Notes: generated by a model from the letters alone, not told the origin. DNA of 64,000 bases from Bifidobacterium sp. ESL0763 (GCF_029433395.1 NZ_JAQTHW010000002.1:1605853-1669852), one strand, 5' to 3'; positions 34,829-42,988 are shown, numbered from the stretch's first letter. Numbers and translations: made by a program.

Positions 34829-36697
34829 ATGAACAAGAAACTCACCATCGCCGTCGGTGTGCTCGCCGCGGCGGCGACGCTGTCGATGCCTGCGTTCTCC
34901 AACGCCGTGGAAATCAACGAGTCGCATCCGGAAACCACCTCAACCACACAAGTCGCGCCAAGCAACGGCCAGACGGCACACAAGCTCGCCACCAAAGACC
35001 AGTCGGAAGCCCCCAAAGCCCCGGCCGCACACAGGAAGGCGGCAGATAACGCCACAACCGAATCGCGCAACGCCGCGCCCCAAACGCAAGAAAGCCAAGA
35101 CACTCGCTCGTACACGCGCGGAGCCGGCATCACCGTCACCCATGATTCCTCGACCGGAGTCGTCACCATCAAAGCCGATCCGGCCGGCGGCACGTATGAT
35201 TCCAGCGATCGCTGGAGTGACGACAGCGGCGTGACGAAGATCCAATTCACCGGCGGAACGACCAGGCTGCCCTCGGGTACCTCATATCTGTTCGGCCAAA
35301 TGCCCAATCTCACCGAAATCACCGGCCTTGACCATGTCGACACGAGCGGCGTCACCGACATGGAGTGGACGTTCGCCGAAGACCCCAAACTGGGCTACCT
35401 CGACCTGAGCGGCTGGGACACCAGCAACGTCACCAACATGGCGGCAATGTTCTCAGACTCCGGTTTGACCCACGTCAAGCTCGATGGACTGGTGACCAGC
35501 AAAGTCACCGACATGAACGGCATATTCGCCAACTGCCACAAACTGACCAGCCTCGATGCCAGCAGCTGGGACACCAGCGGCGTCACCGACTTGAACGGAG
35601 CATTTACCTCCTGTTGGAATCTGGCCAACATCAACATCGACGGTTGGAGCACTGCCGCCAACTGTGACGCAAGCCTCATGTTCTACAATTGCGTAAGCCT
35701 CACGAACTTCACTGGCACTGGCTTCGACACCAGCAACGTCATCAATATGATGGGCATGTTCTACCGTTGTCTCAACCTTGCCAACGTCCAAATCAGCAAC
35801 TGGGACACCAGCAACGTCCAAGACATGAGCTCCATGTTCGGTGACACCGCTCTGACCTCCCTGAACCTGAACGGCTGGAACACCTCTGCTGCCACCATGA
35901 CCGATATGCTCGCCGACTGCACCGGCCTCGCCCAGATCTCCGTCGGGCCGGCGACCAAGCTGGCCAGCAACGCCAACCTCCCCGCCGCGCCAACCACCGC
36001 TCCCCACACCGGCAGCTGGATCCAGCTCGCCATCCCCGCGACGCCGTCCGCCACCGCCGACGAGACCACCACTTATGCCGCCGCCGATCTGCTGACCCGC
36101 ACCCAAAGCACCTCCGACACCACCGTGCCCGGCACCTACGTGCTCCAGCAGAAGCACACGCTGACCCTGCAAGCCAACGCGCCCACCGGCACCCAGCCCG
36201 ACGCCGCCACGCAAGCCTCCGACATCTTCGGAGGAGTCGGAACCGACGTACCGGCTTACAACGCAGCCGGAACGCTGCTGAAGACCTACTCGACCCTAGG
36301 CACCAAGACCGCCGTCCCGGCCAATCCGTTCACCCTGAGCGACGACGGCGCCGACGCCTCCCAGTACCATTTCACGAAGTGGATCGATCCTACGACCCAC
36401 GCCGCACACGAGCCTGGCGACACCATGGACTTCCCCGACGGAGACGTCGCCCTCAACGCCCAATGGGCCGACAGGAGCGGCACACCGGCTCCCGGATCCG
36501 ACCCCGGCTCGACCCCTGGTCAGCCCGGCGACTCCGGCCAACCTGACAACAACAACGCCGGCAAGCCCGGAACCGACAACCCCAAGCTGGTCCAGACTGG
36601 CGCCACGGTCCTGCCCATCATCGCGATCATGACCGTAGCCCTCCTGGCTGCCGGCATCATCACAGTCAGGAATACGAAGGCGAAAGCGGCCGAGTAA
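34829..36697 (+). CDS. BspA-like surface protein 6 (DUF285 repeats, LVQTG sorting signal)
   Basis: This 622-residue protein is the shortest LVQTG paralogue. The signal peptide ends MPAFSNA and the mature start is VEINESHPETTS, a diverged form of the motif. A linker to about 100, SYTRGAGITV, then fewer DUF285 repeats (about 160-370; LDLSGWDTSNVTNMAAMF) follow. The shared 3' module begins at LNLNGWNTSAATMTDML and includes ISVGPATKLASNAN, the YHFTKWIDPTTH domain, KLVQTGATVLP, a hydrophobic helix and a basic tail. Its difference in length from genes 4 and 5 is mostly in the number of repeats. AAAGGA lies upstream of the ATG. It is probably a wall-anchored adhesin. Confidence 0.85.
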   Translation: MNKKLTIAVGVLAAAATLSMPAFSNAVEINESHPETTSTTQVAPSNGQTAHKLATKDQSEAPKAPAAHRKAADNATTESRNAAPQTQESQDTRSYTRGAGITVTHDSSTGVVTIKADPAGGTYDSSDRWSDDSGVTKIQFTGGTTRLPSGTSYLFGQMPNLTEITGLDHVDTSGVTDMEWTFAEDPKLGYLDLSGWDTSNVTNMAAMFSDSGLTHVKLDGLVTSKVTDMNGIFANCHKLTSLDASSWDTSGVTDLNGAFTSCWNLANINIDGWSTAANCDASLMFYNCVSLTNFTGTGFDTSNVINMMGMFYRCLNLANVQISNWDTSNVQDMSSMFGDTALTSLNLNGWNTSAATMTDMLADCTGLAQISVGPATKLASNANLPAAPTTAPHTGSWIQLAIPATPSATADETTTYAAADLLTRTQSTSDTTVPGTYVLQQKHTLTLQANAPTGTQPDAATQASDIFGGVGTDVPAYNAAGTLLKTYSTLGTKTAVPANPFTLSDDGADASQYHFTKWIDPTTHAAHEPGDTMDFPDGDVALNAQWADRSGTPAPGSDPGSTPGQPGDSGQPDNNNAGKPGTDNPKLVQTGATVLPIIAIMTVALLAAGIITVRNTKAKAAE

Positions 36698-36762
36698 CAA
36701 CGGGATAACCGAGTAAGGTTCGGGCGAACGCCCGGGCAAACCTCGAGGATTCTCCTAGCCGG

Positions 36763-36818
36763 AACGTCTCCTTACCGTCATCGCGCCACACGAGCGACGA
36801 TGACGACAAGGAGACGTT
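36763..36818 (+). terminator. Terminator of BspA-like gene 6
   Basis: AACGTCTCCTT 36763-36773 pairs with AAGGAGACGTT 36808-36818, with an inner GTCATCG/CGATGAC stem, followed by TTC. It lies 65 bases behind the stop codon. Confidence 0.75.
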
Positions 36819-36939
36819 TTCATATCCGTGGCTCTTCCATGGACCAGCCCCAGCCCCGTCCGGCCAATCCCAGCTATCACTCTCCTAGCGCAGCTTCATC
36901 CAACCGGCTCCCAACAACGACCGGGGGTTTTCAAAACCG

Positions 36940-37021
36940 CACTCACAAAAGTCGAAGATAGAACACAGCTTTTGGCGTCATTCCGCCATTGGCATCCTCG
37001 TATCTTCGACTTTTGTGAGTG
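36940..37021. repeat. Long palindrome (family CACTCACAAAAGTCG), copy 2
   Basis: CACTCACAAAAGTCGAAGATA at 36940-36960 pairs perfectly with its complement at 37001-37021. Compared with the copy behind nrdF, a G-C pair has become A-T on both sides, a compensatory change. The loop keeps TTTGGCGTCATT. Confidence 0.75.
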
Positions 37022-37098
37022 GGTCCCCTCATCGTCCGACTTCTCCTCTAGCCACCCGCGGATAGTTCTTCACCAATCATCTTGGAAAAACAAAACGC

Positions 37099-37128
37099 CA
37101 TACAGGTAGGCATGATTTGTAATATAAT
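37099..37128 (+). promoter_or_regulatory. Promoter of BspA-like gene 7
   Basis: TATAAT at 37123-37128 with CATACA at 37099-37104 (18-base spacer). TTTGTAATATAAT is identical to the promoter of BspA-like gene 1. Confidence 0.55.
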
Positions 37129-37232
37129 GCCCTTCGTGCGGCCATCCGGTGAGATGACCAAAGAACCATTGACGCGTAATCATGGCGGAATCAGCCGACC
37201 TGGTGCGGGGAACACAAGGGACAAGAAGAACG

Positions 37233-39227
37233 ATGAAGAACATGAAGACATTGGTCGGACTCGTCGCGGCGGCCGCAATGCTCGCCCTGCCGGCGCTCTC
37301 CCAAGCCGACGAGATCCAGCGATCGCACCCCGAGGACGCGCAGGTCACCCAGTCGCAGAAACCGACACCCGCCGGCGACAACGCAAAACCGCAGACGAAT
37401 TCCCATGAGAACAAGCCGAGCAACGGCAGGCAGGCCGCCGGCGGCAAAACCAAGAGCTCCAACCGGCCCACGGATACAGACAAGACGACGATGAAACCGG
37501 CAACCAGCCAGAAACCCACCGTCCAGGGCAACCCCGCACCAAGCGGTAACGCCACCGTCACCGTCGATGGCACCACCCTCACCGTTCACTCGCCCGAAGG
37601 CGGCTCCGCAATCCTCAACAGAAACGAGCTTTGGAATAAATACGATTCCACCACCGTTCCCATCACCATGAAATTCACCGGGGGAACAACCAGCCTTCCA
37701 CAGGACTCCTCGGGCCTTTTCAGCAGCATGAATCGCCTCACTTCCATCGAGGGCCTCGACAAAGTCGACACCAGCAACGTCACCAACATGCGCGAAATGT
37801 TCGAGGGCGTCGGACTGGCCGAACTCGACCTCAGCCACTTCGACACCAACCATGTCACCGACATGAGCAGCATGTTCCAAAGTTGCGAAAACTTGGCCGA
37901 ACTCGACCTCAGCAGTCTCGACACCAGCAACGTCACCGACATGAGCAGCATGTTCTGGGGTTGCGGAAGCCTGACCAAACTCGACCTCAGCAGTCTCGAC
38001 ACCAGCAACGTCACCGACATGAGCTGGATGTGCCGGTCATGCTACAACCTGGTCAGCGTCGACATGAGCGGGCTTGATACCCGAAACGTCCACGGCATGG
38101 CCTTCATGTTCATGGAATGCTACAAGCTGGCCAGTGTCGACATGAGCGGACTGGACAACAGCAACGCCAGCAGCTACGTAACCGGGATATTCACCCAATG
38201 CCGGAGTCTGAAACAACTCCGAATAGGAGCAAAGACAAACCTGTGGACCCTCTACGACGCACAGCTTTCTCCGGACGACAACTACACGGGCCTGTGGATT
38301 CAACTACCGGAACCCGGGACCCAGTCCGCGGACGTGAACCCCGACACCACCTACACCGGCGAGGCACTGGCTGACCGGACGACGACCAGCTCACCGGACA
38401 AGGCAGGCACCTATGTGCGGCAACAAAGGCTGACGCTGAAACCGTCGAGCACGCTGCCTTCCGGAACCAGCGTCACCGATCCGAGCGGCAAGACCATGCT
38501 GGGCGGCGTGGCCACGATCAAGGACGCCGACGGGCATGACACCTTGCTCACCAGCTTCAAGGCGCCGGGCAGCAAGTACACGCTGGCTGGCGGGGACGCC
38601 GGCCAATATCGGTTCGCCGGATGGTCCGAGCGCGACAACGCCGCAACAGCCGACTTCCACGAGGGCGACGACATCGACGCCGACACGGTACCTGGGCGTA
38701 TCCTCTACCAGATCTGGACGAAGAGCTTGCCAGTTCCGATGCCATCGCCTAGTCCGTCACCGACACCCGGCCCCTCACTGACACCAACGCCGAACCCGTC
38801 CACCAGCCAGAATCCAAATCCGGGTATGCCGTCGGCTCCGACCGCTCCATCGAACCCGGGCCGGAACGCTGGGCTCGGGAGTCCGGCCTCGCCGCTCATG
38901 CTCGGAGCCGCAACGACCGCACAGGCAATGACCGGCGGCGACCACACCGACCACACCATCGGCGGCAACACGGCCAAGCCCCAGGCACGCGGCCACAAGT
39001 CACTCAAGTGCGAGCCCGTCAGCTACATCGAGGGCACGCTGGTCCCAGCCAGCAACATCTGCGCCGGCGACACCACCGCCACCGTCGGCAAAGCCGGTAA
39101 CACTCGTCAGATGCCGCTGTGGATCTTCCTGCTGATTGCCGCCATCACCGTGGCGGCCCTCGTATCGATCAAGCGCAATGACGACTTCACCGTCGTCCAA
39201 CACCGCGCCGCCGACACCACCAAGTAA
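37233..39227 (+). CDS. BspA-like surface protein 7 (DUF285 repeats, non-sortase anchor)
   Basis: The 664-residue protein is closest to BspA-like protein 1. The signal peptide is cleaved after LPALSQA and the mature start is DEIQRSHPEDAQ. A Lys/Thr-rich linker to about 120 and five DUF285 repeats at about 170-320 (LDLSSLDTSNVTDMSSMF) follow. Then come the domain YRFAGWSERD ... LYQIW, a long Pro-rich stalk, the cysteines KCEPVSYIEG and NICAGDTT, one membrane helix (LWIFLLIAAITVAALVSI) and the tail FTVVQHRAADTTK. The start at 37233 begins the signal peptide; its ribosome site (AAGAAG) is weak. It is probably a membrane-held adhesin. Confidence 0.85.
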   Translation: MKNMKTLVGLVAAAAMLALPALSQADEIQRSHPEDAQVTQSQKPTPAGDNAKPQTNSHENKPSNGRQAAGGKTKSSNRPTDTDKTTMKPATSQKPTVQGNPAPSGNATVTVDGTTLTVHSPEGGSAILNRNELWNKYDSTTVPITMKFTGGTTSLPQDSSGLFSSMNRLTSIEGLDKVDTSNVTNMREMFEGVGLAELDLSHFDTNHVTDMSSMFQSCENLAELDLSSLDTSNVTDMSSMFWGCGSLTKLDLSSLDTSNVTDMSWMCRSCYNLVSVDMSGLDTRNVHGMAFMFMECYKLASVDMSGLDNSNASSYVTGIFTQCRSLKQLRIGAKTNLWTLYDAQLSPDDNYTGLWIQLPEPGTQSADVNPDTTYTGEALADRTTTSSPDKAGTYVRQQRLTLKPSSTLPSGTSVTDPSGKTMLGGVATIKDADGHDTLLTSFKAPGSKYTLAGGDAGQYRFAGWSERDNAATADFHEGDDIDADTVPGRILYQIWTKSLPVPMPSPSPSPTPGPSLTPTPNPSTSQNPNPGMPSAPTAPSNPGRNAGLGSPASPLMLGAATTAQAMTGGDHTDHTIGGNTAKPQARGHKSLKCEPVSYIEGTLVPASNICAGDTTATVGKAGNTRQMPLWIFLLIAAITVAALVSIKRNDDFTVVQHRAADTTK

Positions 39228-39589
39228 GGCGAGCGCACCACCGATAGCGCTAAGGTGTCGGTCCAGCAGTGAAACCATCCGCTGGACCGGCATCTTTTCT
39301 ATAACAAATCCGCACACGCAACAGGTCCAATCACCAGTGCGTCACCTTCTCCGCACCCAATACGCTCCCGTAGCCTCACCACAAAAATTGTTAATTATAA
39401 TTCACAACCTGTCAGTGAAATCGCAAAATGAGCATTATAAGTCACAATTTCATCTATGGCAGCCGACCGTACGGAAATATCATAAGCAAGCCATCGCATA
39501 CATAGATAGCACATAGAATACTTACATTGTATTTGAATAGTTATCTCTTATATATAAAATATACATATCGTCGAGCAAAGGAAATCATT
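39228..39589. other. Intergenic region before the RelB/DinJ antitoxin
   Basis: Behind the terminator at 39252-39296 the region is markedly AT-rich (39380-39580), unlike its neighbours. It contains AATTGTTAATTATAATT and TTATATATAAAATATAC, which probably form the promoter and operator of the antitoxin gene. The base composition suggests foreign origin. Confidence 0.45.
39252..39296 (+). terminator. Terminator of BspA-like gene 7
   Basis: AAGGTGTCGGTCCAGC 39252-39267 pairs with GCTGGACCGGCATCTT 39281-39296 (two mismatches), followed by TTCT, 24 bases behind the stop. Confidence 0.75.
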
Positions 39590-39844
39590 ATGGCAACCAC
39601 CACCGTCAGCTTCAGGACCGACAAGGACGTCAAGGACCAGGCCAAGGAGCTCTTCGCCTCGCTGGGCATGGACCTCTCCACCGCCATCAACGTCTTCCTG
39701 CGCCAGTCGATCCGCGACAACGCCATACCGTTCCGCATCACCGGCGACGATGCCAGCGCTCGGGCACGTTACGAAGCCGAACATCACATCGGCAAGGCCT
39801 TCGACAGCGTAGACGACCTGATGGGAGACCTCGAAAAGGACTGA
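39590..39844 (+). CDS. RelB/DinJ-family antitoxin, no toxin partner seen
   Basis: This 84-residue protein starts with the ribbon-helix-helix segment TTTVSFRTDKDVKDQAKELF and GMDLSTAINVFLRQSI, the standard RelB/DinJ antitoxin N terminus that binds DNA. The tail DSVDDLMGDLEKD would normally hold the toxin. AAAGGA lies 7 bases before ATG 39590. No RelE/YafQ-like toxin gene follows; the next gene is a convergent BspA-like gene. A decayed copy of the 3' end is found at 42828-42885. It may act as a solitary regulator or anti-addiction factor. Confidence 0.8.
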   Translation: MATTTVSFRTDKDVKDQAKELFASLGMDLSTAINVFLRQSIRDNAIPFRITGDDASARARYEAEHHIGKAFDSVDDLMGDLEKD

Positions 39845-39913
39845 TTTCGCCACCCCTCAAGGCCAGCAGACACCGACGAATACTCTGTCCCATCGGCGAA
39901 AACGTTCTTGTTA

Positions 39914-39970
39914 TGCCATTGGCCGGCGGCAGCTTCGGTGCGATCCGAGCCACCACCGGCCAATGCCAGT
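39914..39970. repeat. Palindromic element, family GTTGGCCGGTGAC, copy 3
   Basis: CATTGGCCGG 39917-39926 pairs with CCGGCCAATG 39956-39965. The loop (AGCTTCGGTGCGATCCGAGCC) is related to those at 3181 and 5672. It lies between the convergent antitoxin and BspA-like gene 8, which fits a bidirectional terminator. Confidence 0.65.
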
Positions 39971-39990
39971 AACTGATTTGCTATAACGTC

Positions 39991-42078
39991 CTATTCATCA
40001 ACATCCGCACTACGATGCTGCGCCACGGGGGAATCGCTTCTATACCGTATCCCGACCATGACCGCAATGGCAGCGATGGCCAGCAAAAGCAGGATCCACC
40101 AAGGCACCTGACGAACATTGTTCGGTTGGACCGTGGCCACGGACCGCTCATCCCGGCAGTTGGATGCCACCGGAATCGTCGTGCCGGAGATATAGCCAGT
40201 CGGCATCGCGCACCTGTCCTTATGCCTCTTCACAACCCGTGGGCGTACCGTACGCCCACCGCTGATATGGTCGCTACCAGCCAAAGGCACCGTATTCGCG
40301 TTCCCACGTGCCCCTGCACCGGCGGCCCCAGTGCCGGACTGCGACGGCAGGATGGGCGCGGGACTCGAGTTATTGGTAAGCGGCAAATTCACACTGCCCA
40401 AATCACCGGCTGCCTTCGGCATCCACATCTCATAAAGAGTCGTATCGCGTGTGACGTTCACTGTGTCACCCTCGTGATAGACCACCATAGGAACCATACC
40501 AGCACCCGGCGTAGCGGTGGGCATGGCCGGCCCCGTAGCCGACCAACCAGCAAACTGGTAGCCACTGGCAGGATTATTGTCCGAGTCAAGAAGATCGAAC
40601 CGACTACCCGGAGCCAAGAGACGGAATGAGCTTGCCGATGCGCCAGAAGGCAGGGCGACAACACCACCCAGGACGGTGGACGTCTTGGGCTGCGCGTCAC
40701 CTCGAGCATGAAGACCCATAGGCACCGTCGACGCTTCCAACGTCAACGTTCTCTTCTGCTGCCACACATACGTGCCGGCACGATTCGGATCAGTGCTCTG
40801 CGTACGGGCCAGGAGCTCGCTGACAGTATAGCCATTATCCTTCGCTACCACAGTGCCATCGGCCGACACCTGCATCTGAGTCCACTTACCGGTATAACCG
40901 TCAACCACGGAAGGCGAAGTGGAACACGTGCTTGCACTAACGCCGATATAGCAGGTATACTCAAAAACATCAGATCTCAATTTTGTAGACGCCCCAAGCT
41001 TAAGTTGACTGAGCTTGGAGGAGATTCCAGCCAATATACCCCTCATGTCGGTGACATTACTGGTATCGAAATTACTCAAATCAAGCCCCGTCAGACTCCG
41101 GCAATCCCAAAACATACCGCTCATATCGGTGACATTACTGGTATCGAAACTACTCAAATCAAGACTCGCCAAACCCAAATCGTAATAGAACATACTGTTC
41201 ATATCGGTGACATTACTGGTATCGAAACTACTCAAATCAAGACTCGCCAAACCCAAATCGTAATAGAGCATACCGCTCATATCGGTGACATTACTGGTAT
41301 CGAAATTACTCAAATCAAGACTCGTCAAATTCCTATCGGCACCAATCATATACTGCATATTAGTGACATTACTGGTATCGAAACTACTCAAATCAAGACT
41401 CGTCAGACCCGGAAGACTGCCGAACATGTAACCCATATTAGTGACATTACTGGTATCGAAACTACTCAAATCAAGACCCGTCAGACTCTGAGCATTGTAG
41501 AACATGGCGTACATGTTGGTAACGTTACTGGTATCAACCTTGTCCAGGCCGGAGATATTGGTCAGCCCTAGATGACTAAACAAGTTGCTGGAGTCCTGCG
41601 GAAACTGAGTCGTGCCGCCGGTGAACTTGACTTGCTTAATACGGTAGCTGTAATTTAGCACATTACGGAACGCAGTCTTATCAAGCGTATCGACAGCATC
41701 CGGGGAATTGACAATAACAGCACTGCCAGTTGAATCGATGCGAACCGTGGCTTGTCCCGCGACCTGCGCGGATGGATGTAGGTCCTGGGCTGTGGGTTGT
41801 GGGACCGCGGACTTGGCCACATCACCCTTCGGCTTGGACGTGTCACCGGCCATAGGTGCAACAGGTTTCTGGCCTTGCGAATCAGCTTGCACCGGGCCGG
41901 ACTGCTGGCTGACGGCATCCTTTTGCCCGTCTGCCCGCTGCGCCGGATCCTGCACCTGTGCCTGACCGGTGTCCTCAGGATGGGAACGCTGAATCTCATC
42001 GGCCTGCGCAAAGGCCGGGACCGCCAGCATCGCCACCGCGGCCAGAACGCCCGCGAGCGCTTTCATCTGCTTCTTCAT
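39991..42078 (-). CDS. BspA-like surface protein 8 (near-identical 75-bp DUF285 repeats, non-sortase anchor)
   Basis: The 695-residue protein has a signal peptide cleaved after VPAFAQA and the mature start DEIQRSHPEDTG. A Gln/Ala-rich linker to about 115 precedes seven or eight DUF285 repeats at about 185-370 that are almost identical (LDLSSFDTSNVTDM ...), encoded by 75-bp DNA units at about 41050-41530. The domain YQFAGWSATG ... TLYEMW, a stalk, cysteines RCAMPTGYISG and SNCRDERS, one membrane helix and the tail SPVAQHRSADVDE follow. The gene is AT-richer than its paralogues. A start upstream at 42183 is possible but the signal peptide begins at 42078. It is probably an adhesin whose repeat number can change by slippage. 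Confidence 0.85.
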   Translation of the reverse strand: MKKQMKALAGVLAAVAMLAVPAFAQADEIQRSHPEDTGQAQVQDPAQRADGQKDAVSQQSGPVQADSQGQKPVAPMAGDTSKPKGDVAKSAVPQPTAQDLHPSAQVAGQATVRIDSTGSAVIVNSPDAVDTLDKTAFRNVLNYSYRIKQVKFTGGTTQFPQDSSNLFSHLGLTNISGLDKVDTSNVTNMYAMFYNAQSLTGLDLSSFDTSNVTNMGYMFGSLPGLTSLDLSSFDTSNVTNMQYMIGADRNLTSLDLSNFDTSNVTDMSGMLYYDLGLASLDLSSFDTSNVTDMNSMFYYDLGLASLDLSSFDTSNVTDMSGMFWDCRSLTGLDLSNFDTSNVTDMRGILAGISSKLSQLKLGASTKLRSDVFEYTCYIGVSASTCSTSPSVVDGYTGKWTQMQVSADGTVVAKDNGYTVSELLARTQSTDPNRAGTYVWQQKRTLTLEASTVPMGLHARGDAQPKTSTVLGGVVALPSGASASSFRLLAPGSRFDLLDSDNNPASGYQFAGWSATGPAMPTATPGAGMVPMVVYHEGDTVNVTRDTTLYEMWMPKAAGDLGSVNLPLTNNSSPAPILPSQSGTGAAGAGARGNANTVPLAGSDHISGGRTVRPRVVKRHKDRCAMPTGYISGTTIPVASNCRDERSVATVQPNNVRQVPWWILLLLAIAAIAVMVGIRYRSDSPVAQHRSADVDE
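41050..41530 (-). repeat. 75-bp tandem coding repeats in BspA-like gene 8
   Basis: The text ACATTACTGGTATCGAAACT (and variants) recurs every 75 bp, about six to seven times. Two adjacent units around 41150-41290 are almost base-for-base identical, including synonymous sites. Other paralogues encode the same repeat with diverged codons. Confidence 0.8.
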
Positions 42079-42827
42079 CGTCTGTCTTATCCCCTTCTTA
42101 CAGAACTCTCTCCATAAACGAACGAAGCATCCCGACATAGGAATACTCATGAACGTCGTTTTGTGATATGGAAAATTTATCACGAAATGTAATAGAAAAA
42201 GTATCGCGTTCTACGCATCTTTCAGCCAAATTCCAAGAGAAATACAGCATCTATCAAAGAGAGCACATCGCCGTTATCGGACCGGATTTCACTCGATTTT
42301 CCCGATAAGGAAAACGTTCCACGCTTCATTTCCACAGCGAAACCGAGAATGCCGAAACGGACAAGTTCGCCACCGAAAAACTCTGCGTAGAACGATAACC
42401 CCGCATCAATCGCACGGACCAGATCCACGTCCACGATTTCCCGCTGCGGCGATGCCCCCCCCCCGCGAATCAGCCTCCTCTACAGAAAACGTCATTCACT
42501 CAGAGCATAATTATTTTTAATATGTCTAGTTTTTTGTTGACATATCGAGCCGCAAAAGCAACCAGCACCACCGAATATCGCCTTCTCTTTTGACAGGAGG
42601 TCGACAGTCTCCACCGAACACAGCCAGGCATGCGCGTCAGAAAACTCGACCATGACCTCTCGCCACCCCATCTTGAACGGTGAAAACTCATCCTTGCCAT
42701 CATCCATACCTTGAACAAATAAACAACGCGAAAAAGATCGCCACGAACGGTGTGACCATCACGGCACGCACCAATCAGGAAATCAAGAATCCGGCACAGA
42801 ACATATCGAATAACGAGACCCAATACC

Positions 42828-42885
42828 TTCAACGGTGTCGACGACCTGACAGAGCCCTCGGAAAAGCCTGATTTCGCCGCCCCTC
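42828..42885 (+). pseudogene. Relic of a RelB/DinJ antitoxin 3' end
   Basis: CCTTCAACGGTGTCGACGAC and CTGATTTCGCCGCCCCTC match the end of the antitoxin gene and its 3' flank (CCTTCGACAGCGTAGACGAC and CTGATTTCGCCACCCCTC). One single-base indel is present in the segment between these two stretches. Similarity continues past the stop codon, so a DNA segment was duplicated rather than a gene selected. The BspA-like gene 8 lies between original and relic. Confidence 0.55.
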
Positions 42886-42982
42886 GTCCGCCAGCCCGCA
42901 CAGCAAACCTCCCGAAATGTGAACCACGCGACATCGTGTTCACCTGACGCACGGCGACCACACCACGGATAACCCGTCCGGC

Positions 42983-42988
42983 TAGTAT
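42983..42988 (+). promoter_or_regulatory. -10 box and leaderless start of zwf
   Basis: TAGTAT at 42983-42988 ends 7 bases before ATG 42996, the spacing of a leaderless transcript. No Shine-Dalgarno precedes either ATG (42987 or 42996). A -35 box is not convincing. Confidence 0.45.

Noticed and set aside
34829..36697. LVQTG paralogue as a truncated pseudogene
   Set aside because: It is shorter than its neighbours but has signal peptide, repeats, domain and anchor intact in one frame; the difference is in repeat number.
18617..42078. Prophage or integrative element
   Set aside because: No integrase, transposase, phage structural gene or att-like repeat at a tRNA was found; tRNA-Lys at 9074 has no visible duplicated 3' end in the window.
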